62,997 nucleotides of DNA from Archaeoglobales archaeon (GCA_030055595.1 JASFYH010000009.1:1-62997); one strand, 5' to 3'. Positions 42,218 to 54,329 are shown, counted from the stretch's first letter. A program made the numbers and translations. Notes: generated by a model from the letters alone, not told the origin.

Positions 42218-43705
42218 TTATTTACACGTCTTTCTTAGCTCTGCAGGGGACTTGTAAGCATCTGGCTGGACTTTTTCTGACTCCTCGACATAGCCTCCTT
42301 TGGCAAGCACGTCGCTGGGAACTATGTAAACCGGCTTTCCACCACACTGGAACTGTGCGATCATCGTTGGACCACCAGTATAGGAATGGAAATTCGGATT
42401 CTGGTAGCCGAAGAACATATACTCCGCTCTGTGTATAGTATGGTTCTTGAATTCAAGTTCTTCTATTGCTTTTATCACTTTGTCTATATCATCGGGATTG
42501 CCCACTTTCTCCATGGCTTCCTTAACTCTCAACATTTCTGAGTAAGCGTAGTGAGTCGAAGTATCGAGAGAGATCCCTCTTTCGTGAAGCTTCTTTATAA
42601 TTACTCCCGCATTTGAATTAGCCAGTGGAATATCCTCGTAGTCGTAAGTCATCACTATAGTGCCCAGTGAAGCGCCACCAGTCAAACTCCAAGCGTTAAT
42701 CCACTGGGCGGTTCCGCCGAAGAATGCAATTGGAATATTTCTCGCACTTGAAGATGCCCATTGTTTCGTCAACGTCGTCGTGTCTGTATACCAGCTCGAG
42801 AGAACGAATATGAATTCAGCACCTCTTGCTGCAGCGGTTTCAAGAATGGGCAAGAAGTTCTTCTCTCCGACCGCCAGATTTGAAACGTAAACGACATCCA
42901 GTCCATATTCTTCTTTGACCCAGTCTTTCATTGCCTTTGAGCTTATACTTCCAAACTTTGTATTGTATGTGCAACCTTCTCTAGCACATTTCGTCCAAGA
43001 AGCATCTTCTAAGAACAGAGCAACTTTCTTTGCTCTTACAACATCCTTTGCTATATCGAAGAAGACCTTTGTAACCTTGTAGTTCATCTCTGGATCAGAG
43101 GGCAGACTTCTAAAGAAGAACTTATACTTTTCGTAGTCTTCTATGACCTTCAGCGTTGATTCCATACCTGCTTGAGGTGAGATCATTATATGGGGATGGC
43201 TTGGGTAAATTCTTGCCCCTTCTTCGAGGAGAGCCATGACCTCTTCTGAAACTCCCTCAACGAAGACCACTGTGCATCCTTTTTCAATTACAGCACTTCT
43301 GTAAGCTGTAATCGCTATATCTACTTTTCTCTGGGTGTCCTGATGGATTAATTCGAGCTTCTTGCCCATTATTCCTCCTTGAGCGTTTATTTCCTCAATA
43401 GCGAGTTTCAGTGCTTCTACGTTTGCTTTGAAAGCCGGAATTCTGGTATCGTAGAGTGCACATACTTTTATCTCTCCAGTTAAGCTTGGAGGCGTGCTTG
43501 AAGGCGTTGTCACGACTGTTGTTGGTGTTTTTTCAGCAATTGGTGTAGTTGTTGGCGTAGTTTGCACAACCGTGGTAACCGCGGGAGTCGTCTCAATTGG
43601 AGTAGTTGGCACTGGCGTAGGAGTCGTCTTAGGCGTTTCAGTGCATCCAAGTAATACTATCGCGAAGATCAATCCTAATCCGATCATTGTTTTTCCCATC
43701 TTCAT
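42218..43705 (-). CDS. livJ: ABC transporter substrate-binding lipoprotein (LivJ-like)
   Basis: 495 residues. Signal peptide with a lipobox-like IVLLGCTE; Cys at about residue 20 would be lipid-anchored. A Thr/Pro-rich linker (about 22-70) leads to a type I periplasmic-binding fold: EIKVCALYDTRIPAFKANVEALKLAIEEINAQGGIMGKKLEL. It captures the substrate outside the cell for the LivHMGF transporter. The binding pocket cannot be interpreted from sequence; amino acids, aromatic acids and other carboxylates are all possible. Separated by about 240 bp from livH. Confidence 0.92.
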   Translation of the reverse strand: MKMGKTMIGLGLIFAIVLLGCTETPKTTPTPVPTTPIETTPAVTTVVQTTPTTTPIAEKTPTTVVTTPSSTPPSLTGEIKVCALYDTRIPAFKANVEALKLAIEEINAQGGIMGKKLELIHQDTQRKVDIAITAYRSAVIEKGCTVVFVEGVSEEVMALLEEGARIYPSHPHIMISPQAGMESTLKVIEDYEKYKFFFRSLPSDPEMNYKVTKVFFDIAKDVVRAKKVALFLEDASWTKCAREGCTYNTKFGSISSKAMKDWVKEEYGLDVVYVSNLAVGEKNFLPILETAAARGAEFIFVLSSWYTDTTTLTKQWASSSARNIPIAFFGGTAQWINAWSLTGGASLGTIVMTYDYEDIPLANSNAGVIIKKLHERGISLDTSTHYAYSEMLRVKEAMEKVGNPDDIDKVIKAIEELEFKNHTIHRAEYMFFGYQNPNFHSYTGGPTMIAQFQCGGKPVYIVPSDVLAKGGYVEESEKVQPDAYKSPAELRKTCK

Positions 43706-43727
43706 GATTTTTCAATTTTTTGCGTTG

Positions 43728-43735
43728 CATTTAAG
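43728..43735 (-). promoter_or_regulatory. TATA-like element of the livJ promoter
   Basis: Minus strand CTTAAATG, centred about 26 bp upstream of the livJ ATG (43705). The whole stretch from this element to ATGAAG is closely similar to the one upstream of 42064, suggesting a duplicated promoter and possibly shared control. The rest of the gap 43736-43874 is AT-rich, with no gene seen. Confidence 0.5.
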
Positions 43736-43874
43736 ATTTTTGCTTTTAGGCGGTCTCAATCTGGCAAGAAAAATAATCTAAATCTTCAATATTTTGAAAT
43801 GTCCAGAATCCGTAACGATTATTTGTGCAGATAAGAAAAATATTTTTAAAATTATAATATATACATTCTTTAGT

Positions 43875-45533
43875 TCACTTTAAGTAAATCTCTCTATATT
43901 TTTCTCTCAAAAATCGCTTGTTGATCTTTCCAACGCTTGTCTTCGGAATTTCTTCGACGAAAAAGATCTTATCCGGCAACTGCCATCTTGCAAACCTTTT
44001 GAGCAAGTGCTCCCGCAATTCTGTCTCAACCTGCTCCTTGGGCTTGTTTCTGTGTGGATTTTTCAGAACAATAAGTGCTAAGGGTCTCTCACCCCATCTC
44101 GGATGCGGAACTCCTATAACTACCGCTTCATAGACATAGGGATGACTCATTAGGTTCTTTTCGAGCTCAACACTTGGAATCCATTCCCCACCGCTCTTTA
44201 TTATGTCCTTGAGCCGATCTATAATGTGGAAGTATCCGAGCTCGTCTATTGTTCCCGCATCACCGCTCTTCCACCATCTATCTTCTGTTATATTTTCCTT
44301 CGTTCTTGGATCGTTGTAATATTCTTTTATGACCCATGGACCTCTAAGCCATAATTCTCCAACACTTTTGCCATCCCAGGGTAGTTCTTTTCCACTCACT
44401 GGATCGGTTAACTTGGCTTCAACACCAAAAACGAAATATCCTTGTTTTCTCATGTGATTCCATCGCTCATCTTCTGTTTTGGCTATTATAGGCGGTTTTG
44501 GAATATTAACGGTAGCGAGAGGAGAAGTTTCAGTTGCGCCGTATGCGTGAATTACCTTAGCTCCGAGTTCAGCATAGCTTTTTAGCATCTCTAAAGGTGG
44601 CTCCGTAGAACCACTGATGATTCTGAGCCTATCAAGCTTTGTAGTTGGAGCGACTCTTTTTAGCACTTCCAGAATTGGAGAAAGAATTGCAGGGGCTCCA
44701 GATGCTATTGTGACTTTTTCATTCAAGATTATGTTCGTCAAATGCACTGGATTGTATAAACCGGGAAGTATTAGCTTTGCCCCTACTATTGGGCATGCTA
44801 AGTGAGAAGTCCACCCATTTACATGGTAGAATGGAACGATCTGTAAATAGACATCAGAATTTGTAAAGCCAAAATTACAAGCAGAGAGTATTGCCACCAG
44901 GATTAGTGCTCTGTGAGAATAAAACACGCCTTTAGGATTTCCAGCGGTTCCAGCGGTGTAGCAGGCGGTTGCTGCAGATCTCTCGTCGATCTCGTTCCAA
45001 TCTCTCTTCTTCGAATTCTTCCTGATCAGTTCCTCATATAAATATAGTGGTTTAATCTTTGTTTTTATTTCCTCAGGACTTTTGTCAGTCATTAAGACGA
45101 AAAACTCGAACTTATGTTTTTCTGCTAGTCTTTCTGCCAATTCGGTGAGGGTGTCATCGAAAAATAAAGCCTTTACCCCCGCATGATCAACTATAAAGCT
45201 GAGCTCATTTAAATGTAGACGTATATTTAGCTGGACTAATACCGCTCCAAGCCCAGAGACACTGAAATAGCTCTCAAAATATCTGTGATCGTTCCATCCA
45301 AGGATTGCAACTCGATCGCCGGGCTTTACTCCAAGCTGTTCAAGTGCATTTGCCATTGCGCAAACCCTCTCATAAATTTGCAAATAGTTAAATGTATGCA
45401 CATTTCCATTTTGTAAAGTTCGATAAGAAACAACCTCGACTTCGTCATGAACTCTCGCAGCATGCTGAAGGATCTTGTGCAGATTAAGTTGGTATTCGTC
45501 ATTCATCGTCGAAGGAAAGCCTTTCAACACCAT
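43875..45533 (-). CDS. AMP-forming fatty/carboxylic acid-CoA ligase (medium-chain type)
   Basis: 552 residues, ANL superfamily. P-loop TAGTAGNPKGVFYSH, YGATETSP (A5), WWKSGDAGTIDELGYFHIIDRLKDIIKSGGEWIP (A7-A8) and the C-terminal catalytic Lys in TSVGKINKRFLREKY. The N-terminal GFPSTMNDEYQL is typical of AlkK-like medium-chain acyl-CoA ligases. It converts a carboxylic acid, ATP and CoA to the acyl-CoA. Same strand as, and 169 bp upstream of, livJ, so it is probably part of one uptake-and-activation locus. Divergent from gyrB with 47 bp between starts. Confidence 0.93.
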   Translation of the reverse strand: MVLKGFPSTMNDEYQLNLHKILQHAARVHDEVEVVSYRTLQNGNVHTFNYLQIYERVCAMANALEQLGVKPGDRVAILGWNDHRYFESYFSVSGLGAVLVQLNIRLHLNELSFIVDHAGVKALFFDDTLTELAERLAEKHKFEFFVLMTDKSPEEIKTKIKPLYLYEELIRKNSKKRDWNEIDERSAATACYTAGTAGNPKGVFYSHRALILVAILSACNFGFTNSDVYLQIVPFYHVNGWTSHLACPIVGAKLILPGLYNPVHLTNIILNEKVTIASGAPAILSPILEVLKRVAPTTKLDRLRIISGSTEPPLEMLKSYAELGAKVIHAYGATETSPLATVNIPKPPIIAKTEDERWNHMRKQGYFVFGVEAKLTDPVSGKELPWDGKSVGELWLRGPWVIKEYYNDPRTKENITEDRWWKSGDAGTIDELGYFHIIDRLKDIIKSGGEWIPSVELEKNLMSHPYVYEAVVIGVPHPRWGERPLALIVLKNPHRNKPKEQVETELREHLLKRFARWQLPDKIFFVEEIPKTSVGKINKRFLREKYREIYLK

Positions 45534-45545
45534 GATTTAATGTAA

Positions 45546-45564
45546 ATTTATAAGTATTAAAAAA
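45546..45564. promoter_or_regulatory. Shared AT-rich TATA-like region between the acyl-CoA ligase and gyrB
   Basis: ATTTATAAGTATTAAAAAA lies between divergent start codons (first bases 45533 and 45581). The expected TATA centres for leaderless transcripts (about 45560 leftward, about 45554 rightward) both fall inside it. Function inferred from position. Confidence 0.45.
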
Positions 45565-45580
45565 TTTCCGTCACTTCCAA

Positions 45581-47542
45581 ATGTTTAAAATTGAGAAGCT
45601 AAAATCCTCAAAAACCTTATTAACTGCAAAGGCTACATATCCCGTGGATAAAATGGACTTTGAGCCCTCAAATAGAAACGATTACTCCGCAAAAGATATC
45701 ACGGTTCTTGCGGATCTTGAAGCGGTCAGAAAGAGACCCGGGATGTATATAGGCAATGTCAGCACAAGAGGTCTTCACCATCTGCTTTGGGAAGTAGTTG
45801 ATAATAGCGTCGATGAAGCCCTGGCTGGATTTTGCAACAATGTCAAGGTTATACTCCACCAAGATGGCTCCGCAAGCGTCGAAGATAATGGCAGAGGCAT
45901 TCCTGTCGATCTTCACGAAACTGGAAAGCCCGCTTTGGAAGTTGTGATGACAAAGCTTCATGCGGGAGGTAAATTTGGAAACAAGGTTTACAGCGTTGCG
46001 GGAGGTCTTCATGGTGTTGGAGTTTCAGTTGTCAATGCTCTCTCGGAATGGCTTGAGGTTTGGGTCAAGAGGGATGGCAAGATCTACTACCAGAGATATG
46101 AAAGAGGAGAGCCAAAGACTGAGCTTAAGATCTTAGGGGAAAGCAGTGAAAGTGGAACAATTGTCAGATTTAAGCCAGACGAGGAGATCTTTGAAGTCAC
46201 CGAGTTCAATTACGAAATAGTTTCCCAGAGGTTGAAAGAGATTGCATACCTTTGCAAAGGGCTAAGAATTGTGCTCTTAGACGAGAGAAGTGGAAAGATA
46301 GAGGAATACAAATTCGATGACGGGATTGTTGGGCTAATTAAGAGCTTAAACAAGAATAAAAAGGTATTACACGAACCAATTTATCTTGAGAATTCGAAAA
46401 ATGGCATAATGGTAGAAGTCGCCCTTCAGTTCACCGACTCCGAGATAGAGAACATTCAGGCATTTGCGAATAACATAAAGAATCAGGATGGTGGAACTCA
46501 CGTAATTGGATTCCGCGCGGGACTTACGAGGGCGATTAACGAATACGGAAAGAAGAACGTCAAGAAATTTGAAACCATAGCGGGAGCGGAGCTACGAGAG
46601 GGTCTTACAGCGGTTATAAGCGTAAAAGTCCCGAACCCGCAGTTTGAGGGGCAGACTAAAAGCAAACTCACAAATACTGAAGTAAAGACTTCTGTGGAAT
46701 CTGCAGTTTATTCTGGGATGCTAAAATGGCTTGAAGATAACCCAAGAGAAGCAGAGAGCTTAATAAATCGATTTTTGGTAATAAAAAGAGCGAGAGAGGC
46801 TGCAAGGAGAGCGAAGGAGCTTGTAAAGAGAAAAGAAGAACTCTCTATAACACTTCCAGGAAAGCTTGCGGATTGTTCCTCTAAGGATGTCGAGGAGAGG
46901 GAGATTTTCATCGTTGAAGGTGAAAGCGCTGGAGGTTCAGCGAAGCAGGCAAGAAACAGACAGTTTCAGGCGATCTTGCCAATAAGAGGGAAGATTATAA
47001 ATGTTGAGAAGGCGGGAATGGTCAAAATACTTAAGAATGAGGAAATTAAAGCCATGATTTCTGCAATTGGTGCGGGAATCGACAAAAACTTTGATCTGAG
47101 CAAGATGAGATACAGCAGAGTTATTATAATGAGCGATGCGGATGTCGATGGACTGCACATAAGAACCCTGCTTCTTGCTTTCTTCTATCGCCACATGAGA
47201 CCTCTTATTGAAGCTGGCAGACTATACATTGCACAGCCTCCGCTTTACGGTGTAAAGAAGGGAAACAAGACTTACTATGCTTACAATGAGGCAGAACTCA
47301 ACAGACTACTCGAAAAGCTTGGAAATGCGGAAGTTCAAAGATACAAGGGTCTTGGAGAGATGAATCCAGAACAGCTCTGGGAAACGACGATGGATCCGCA
47401 AAGGAGAATAATGGTTCAGGTAAAAATTGAAGATGCAAAGAGAGCGGATGAACTTTTCAGAATATTGATGGGAGAAGACGTTGAAAGCAGAAAGAATTTC
47501 ATAATCGCCCACTCGAAAGAGGTGAAGAACCTCGATGTTTAG
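45581..47542 (+). CDS. gyrB: DNA gyrase subunit B
   Basis: 653 residues from ATG 45581. GHKL ATPase motifs: EVVDNSVDEAL, EDNGRGIPVDLHETGKPALEVVM, GGLHGVGVSVVNAL, QTKSKL (switch Lys). TOPRIM domain: FIVEGESAGGSAKQAR and SDADVDGLHIRTLL; C-terminal RYKGLGEMNPEQLWETTMDP. The first ~24 residues are not part of the usual GyrB; ATG 45653 (MDFEPSNRNDY) is an alternative start. The TATA-like region about 27 bp before 45581 would favour the longer, leaderless form. Partner of GyrA (12829-15162). Overlaps the next gene by 8 bp. Confidence 0.96.
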   Translation: MFKIEKLKSSKTLLTAKATYPVDKMDFEPSNRNDYSAKDITVLADLEAVRKRPGMYIGNVSTRGLHHLLWEVVDNSVDEALAGFCNNVKVILHQDGSASVEDNGRGIPVDLHETGKPALEVVMTKLHAGGKFGNKVYSVAGGLHGVGVSVVNALSEWLEVWVKRDGKIYYQRYERGEPKTELKILGESSESGTIVRFKPDEEIFEVTEFNYEIVSQRLKEIAYLCKGLRIVLLDERSGKIEEYKFDDGIVGLIKSLNKNKKVLHEPIYLENSKNGIMVEVALQFTDSEIENIQAFANNIKNQDGGTHVIGFRAGLTRAINEYGKKNVKKFETIAGAELREGLTAVISVKVPNPQFEGQTKSKLTNTEVKTSVESAVYSGMLKWLEDNPREAESLINRFLVIKRAREAARRAKELVKRKEELSITLPGKLADCSSKDVEEREIFIVEGESAGGSAKQARNRQFQAILPIRGKIINVEKAGMVKILKNEEIKAMISAIGAGIDKNFDLSKMRYSRVIIMSDADVDGLHIRTLLLAFFYRHMRPLIEAGRLYIAQPPLYGVKKGNKTYYAYNEAELNRLLEKLGNAEVQRYKGLGEMNPEQLWETTMDPQRRIMVQVKIEDAKRADELFRILMGEDVESRKNFIIAHSKEVKNLDV

Positions 47543-48299
47543 CTTTGAGAGATATTCAAGGCAGATCGAGATCTTAGGCATTGAGGGTCAGGAGAGGTTG
47601 GCGAAGGCTTCTGTTCTTGTTGTGGGTGCGGGTGGTTTGGGGAGTGCGGTTATTCAGTATTTAGCTTCCGCGGGCATTGGAAGGCTCGGAATAGTTGATG
47701 GCGACATAGTTGAGGACTCAAACTTGCAGAGGCAAACGATACATGCGGGCAACATTGGAATGAATAAAGCAGAATCTGCTGGAGCTTTTGTAAAAAAGCT
47801 AAATCCTGATGTCGCAGTTGACATCTACCCATTTGATTTAACTCCGAAAAATGTGATTGGGCTTTTGCGGGGTTATGATGTGATAGTTGGCTGTCCTGAT
47901 AGCTTTAAAGTAAGATACATTTTAAATGATGCTTGCTTTTTGCTGAAAAAGCCATTTGTTCATTCTGCAGTTTATGCTTTTGAGGGAGAGCTGTCCACAT
48001 TCCATGGAAGCCCATGTTATCGCTGTTATTTGCCAAAAATGCCACCTGCAACTGGTAAAGCAATAATAGGAGCGGTAGCAGGAGTTTTTGGATGCCTTCA
48101 GGCTTTGGAAACCATAAAGCTCATAACTGGTTATGGGGACATTTTGAAAGGTAGAATTTTGAGACTCGATGCTTCTACGATGAGCTTTTTTGAATTCAAC
48201 TTGCAGAAAAGAAAAGAATGCCCACTTTGCAACGGAGAGCTAAAAGGAATTTTCGAAGAGAACTACATTGGAGATTGTGAAATCGTAAGACTTAAATAA
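47535..48299 (+). CDS. E1-like ubiquitin/ThiF/MoeB-family adenylyltransferase
   Basis: 254 residues. N-terminal ERYSRQIEILGIEGQERLAKA, ATP loop VVGAGGLGSAVIQYL, DGDIVEDSNLQRQT (Arg and Asp for ATP) and MNKAESA. Zinc cysteines CYRC and CPLC. It adenylates the C-terminal Gly-Gly of a ubiquitin-like or sulfur-carrier protein (SAMP/MoaD/ThiS) for protein modification, thiolation of tRNA or molybdopterin synthesis. Archaeal UbaA is of this type. It overlaps gyrB by 8 bp, an unexpected partner. Confidence 0.92.
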   Translation: MFSFERYSRQIEILGIEGQERLAKASVLVVGAGGLGSAVIQYLASAGIGRLGIVDGDIVEDSNLQRQTIHAGNIGMNKAESAGAFVKKLNPDVAVDIYPFDLTPKNVIGLLRGYDVIVGCPDSFKVRYILNDACFLLKKPFVHSAVYAFEGELSTFHGSPCYRCYLPKMPPATGKAIIGAVAGVFGCLQALETIKLITGYGDILKGRILRLDASTMSFFEFNLQKRKECPLCNGELKGIFEENYIGDCEIVRLK

Positions 48300-48329
48300 G
48301 TAGTCCCAGAAGCCATACTGGGATTTAAA

Positions 48330-50816
48330 ATGAATTTCTGGGCTTTAGAGGTTGAAGACGTCATTAAAAGGCTGGAAACCAGTTTAAACGGTTTAAGTCA
48401 AGCTGAGAGGGAAAAAAGGCTCAAAATTTACGGTTTAAACGAAATAAAGGTTAAGGAAAAGAAGCCATTTGAAGTTTTCATCAAGCAGTTCCGAAATCCG
48501 CTTGTGCTAGTGCTAATAGTTTCGATGTTTCTTCTCAGCTATTTGGAGCACCATCTTGAAGCTTTCATAGTCTTTGCAATTGTCATCCTTGGAGCAATCG
48601 TCGGGTTCCTTCAGGAATGGAAAGCGGAGAGTATAATGAAAGAGCTTAAGAAGTTCCTGATTCCAAAGGCTCTCGTTGTTTCTGAAGGAAAAATAACCGA
48701 AATTGAGTCAAATTTAATCGTTCCGGGCGATATAATAATCGTTGAAGCGGGAATGAAGGTTCCCGCAGATGCAAGAATTGTTGAAAGCAGAGAACTCAGC
48801 GTTGACGAGTCAATGCTAACAGGAGAGTCTTTTCCAGTTGAGAAGAACAACAGAAAGGTTTCTGAAGATGCGATTGTGCCTGAAAGAACCTGCATGCTCT
48901 ACGCTGGCACCGTTGTGACTTCTGGCTGGGGAAAGGCGGTTGTTGTTGCAACGGGCGAGAGAACAGAGATGGGTAAAATTGGCAAAGGACTTGAAGAGAG
49001 TGTCGAGACACCGCTGCTTGCAAAAATGCGTGTATTTGCAAAACAGCTCACAATCGGAATCATTTTGGTCTCGGTTGCAATATTCTTGCTCGGGCTTTAC
49101 AGAGGCTACGAGAGCACGTATGCATTTCTTTCCGCAATAAGCTTTGCGGTCGCTGTGATTCCTGAGATACTTCCCGCAACTATAACGTTGGCTCTTGCCT
49201 TTGGCGTGAGAGAGATGGCTAAAAGAAAAGCTCTGGTTAAATCTCTGCCCGCAGTAGAAACATTGGGCAGTGTCACAGTAATTTGCTCGGATAAAACTGG
49301 AACTTTGACTCAAAACAAGCTTAAAGTCGTCAAGCTGGTCACTCCAGAAGGCGAATACGAAATTCAAGATGACGGATTCTACAAAAATGGTGAAAAGGTT
49401 CTTGGAGAGGACATAAGAAAATTAGTTCTCGCAGGCTACATATGCAACAGAGCGGTTTGCGAAGGCGGGAACTGCAGAGGGGATCCGCTTGAAATAGCAC
49501 TGCTCGAGCTTGCTTTAAAGTCTGGAATCACAGAAGACTACGAAATACTCGACGAGATTCCATTCGACTCGAAGAGAAAGTTCATGGCGGTTTCAGCAAA
49601 GACGAAGAACGGGATTTATGTTATTGTTAAGGGAGCTCCCGAAGTCGTAGAGGGCATGGTTCAAAGCAAAATTCCAGAAACATGCACTCAGAACGGGATG
49701 AGAACGTTAGCTTTTGCATTCAAGAAGGTTGAAGAATTCAATGGTTTCGAGCTCAAAAATCTTGAATTTCTCGGCTATCAGTGTTTGATCGATCCGCTAA
49801 GAGAAGAAAGCAAGGAGGCTGTTGAAAAATGCAAATCCGCTGGAATAAGGGTTCTAATGATCACTGGCGATCATCCAACAACCGCATTGAAGATCGCAAG
49901 AGACGCTGGCATCGAAGGAGAGGTTATTACTGGCAAAGAGCTTGAAAAAATTGACTTGCGTGAAGCGGTTGCGAAATACAGCATTTTTGCAAGAACAACA
50001 CCTGATCAAAAGCTTGAAATTGTTAAGGCTTTACAAGAAAACAAGGAAGTTGTTGCGGTAACTGGCGATGGCGTCAATGATGCTCCCGCACTGAAAAGAG
50101 CTGAAATTGGTGTAGCAATGGGAAGTGGTAGCGATATAGCTAAGGAAGCGGGAGACATGGTTTTACTTGATGACAGCTTTTCCACGATCGTTAAGGCAAT
50201 AGAAGAAGGTAGAAACGTTTTCCGAAAGATTCAGAGGATCATTTCCTGGATGCTTCCGACAAATGGAGGCCAAGGACTGATCGTGCTCATTGCCTTTGCC
50301 CTTGGAATTGCAATGCCAATGCTACCGCTTCATATACTCTGGATCAACACCGTCACTTCTGGACTGCTTGGAATGATGCTCATCTTTGAGCCAATGGAGA
50401 AAGGATTGCTTAAGCTAAAGCCCACGAGGGGAGAGCTGATAAACAATCGCATCATATTCAGGATCTTTTACATCTCCATACTAAGCGTTCTGCTTGCTTA
50501 CGTCCTTTACTTCGACACGGGGAAGATGTCTTCTGCAGTGAATGCAATAATTGCAGTTGGGATCTGGTATCTGCTCACACCTCATGTTGAGAAAAGCTTC
50601 TTTGAAGTTGGACTGAGAAACAAATTTGCGGTCCTCGGGATCTTTTTAACGCTTGCACTTCAGCTTTACGTTACAAACTTCAGCACTGCACTTCTACTTG
50701 AGCCGATGAGCCTTGAAGAATGGATCAAGACTTTGGTTTTGACTTCTTCAGTCTTCTTAATAGTTGAGCTTGAGAAATTAATATTTAGGCTCTTCAGAAG
50801 AGAAGCTATTTCTTGA
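48330..50816 (+). CDS. P-type cation-transporting ATPase (type II-like, altered ion site)
   Basis: 828 residues. Actuator motif TGES (164-167), phosphorylation site Asp321 in SDKTGTLTQNK, hinge VTGDGVNDAPALK. Ten hydrophobic segments are expected. TM4 has AVIPEILP (Glu279 aligns with SERCA Glu309). In TM5/TM6, NGGQ (Asn645, Gln648) and NTVTS (Asn673, Thr676, Ser677) align with SERCA N768/E771 and N796/T799/D800. So Glu771 becomes Gln and Asp800 becomes Ser, which removes acidic calcium ligands and makes Ca2+ specificity doubtful. The true ion (H+, monovalent or another divalent) is unknown. Confidence 0.9.
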   Translation: MNFWALEVEDVIKRLETSLNGLSQAEREKRLKIYGLNEIKVKEKKPFEVFIKQFRNPLVLVLIVSMFLLSYLEHHLEAFIVFAIVILGAIVGFLQEWKAESIMKELKKFLIPKALVVSEGKITEIESNLIVPGDIIIVEAGMKVPADARIVESRELSVDESMLTGESFPVEKNNRKVSEDAIVPERTCMLYAGTVVTSGWGKAVVVATGERTEMGKIGKGLEESVETPLLAKMRVFAKQLTIGIILVSVAIFLLGLYRGYESTYAFLSAISFAVAVIPEILPATITLALAFGVREMAKRKALVKSLPAVETLGSVTVICSDKTGTLTQNKLKVVKLVTPEGEYEIQDDGFYKNGEKVLGEDIRKLVLAGYICNRAVCEGGNCRGDPLEIALLELALKSGITEDYEILDEIPFDSKRKFMAVSAKTKNGIYVIVKGAPEVVEGMVQSKIPETCTQNGMRTLAFAFKKVEEFNGFELKNLEFLGYQCLIDPLREESKEAVEKCKSAGIRVLMITGDHPTTALKIARDAGIEGEVITGKELEKIDLREAVAKYSIFARTTPDQKLEIVKALQENKEVVAVTGDGVNDAPALKRAEIGVAMGSGSDIAKEAGDMVLLDDSFSTIVKAIEEGRNVFRKIQRIISWMLPTNGGQGLIVLIAFALGIAMPMLPLHILWINTVTSGLLGMMLIFEPMEKGLLKLKPTRGELINNRIIFRIFYISILSVLLAYVLYFDTGKMSSAVNAIIAVGIWYLLTPHVEKSFFEVGLRNKFAVLGIFLTLALQLYVTNFSTALLLEPMSLEEWIKTLVLTSSVFLIVELEKLIFRLFRREAIS

Positions 50817-51584
50817 AAAATTTTCTTACGAAATTCGCTTCTTCTCTTAAGATCTCAACCTTTTTTCCAAAATCCATGTTTCCTATGCCGAGGTCATCAA
50901 GCTCGACCGTTATAAAGCCATCATAGCCAAGCTCGGATAGATCCTTGAGTATCTTGGCTACTCTTTCGCTCTTGCTTGCCTGCACGTGTCTTCGCTTCTC
51001 GTCAGAGTTGCTAACATGAACATTTCGAACTCTATTTATAAGGCTGTAAAAGTCTTCTGCATTCTCCAATGAGTGTTTTATGTCAAAGGTGATCGAGAGA
51101 TCGTAAAAATATGCAAACTTCTTAATTTCTTCTGGTTTCTTGCATAGGTTGTTTATACTTTGCTCAGAATTTTCCAAACACAAATTTACGCCCTTAAGCC
51201 TTGCAAATTTCGAAGAAACTCGTAAATATTTATGCAAAGAGTTGTAGTCTGCCCAGACTGGTTCTCTGTAGGCACTTCTTTTTCCCGCGTGAATTGTAAC
51301 GAGCTCAGCTTTTGTTTTCGAAGCCAGAGAGATCGTATATAGTGTCTCCTTGAGTGTAAGCTCGCAAAGATCGTTGTTAACCGAAACTGGATTTAGATCG
51401 AGAACTGGAGCATGAAATTCCAATTTCATGCCTGAAAAGCAGTCAAGCTTCTCTAAGGAGCGATCGACCCAGAAATAAGGTGTTTCAACCCAGAACTCAA
51501 CCCCATCATAGCCCGCAACCTCGCATGCTTTAGCGATCATGTCTGTTGAGTATTCGTAGAGGAACATTGAAGAAAAAAGTAGAT

Positions 51585-51588
<4 letters not shown>
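50806..51588 (-). CDS. Sugar phosphate isomerase/epimerase-like TIM-barrel protein (AP endonuclease 2 fold)
   Basis: 260 residues. Metal-ligand-bearing strands typical of the xylose-isomerase-like superfamily: GYDGVEFWVE, LEFHAPVLDLNP, ELVTIHAGKR, NLCLENSEQS, SITFDIKHSLENAEDF, NVHVSNSDEKRRH and FITVELDDLG. Relatives are isomerases, epimerases or endonuclease IV; the substrate is not predictable. It overlaps the upstream DUF460 gene by 4 bp, and its stop overlaps the convergent P-type ATPase gene by 11 bp. It is the third gene of the RIO2-DUF460 operon. Confidence 0.82.
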
Positions 51589-54261
<2,673 letters not shown>

Positions 54262-54329
54262 CTATGGCTTTCATGAAGTTTAAAAATTGTTTTTGGAAAC
54301 ATTTATTTTCGCCCCGCAAAGCTAATTCT

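Noticed and set aside
48816-49367. Minus-strand 183-codon frame opposite the P-type ATPase
   Set aside because: Antisense of conserved ATPase motifs; composition (Cys, His, Gln, Ser rich) is typical of shadow frames.
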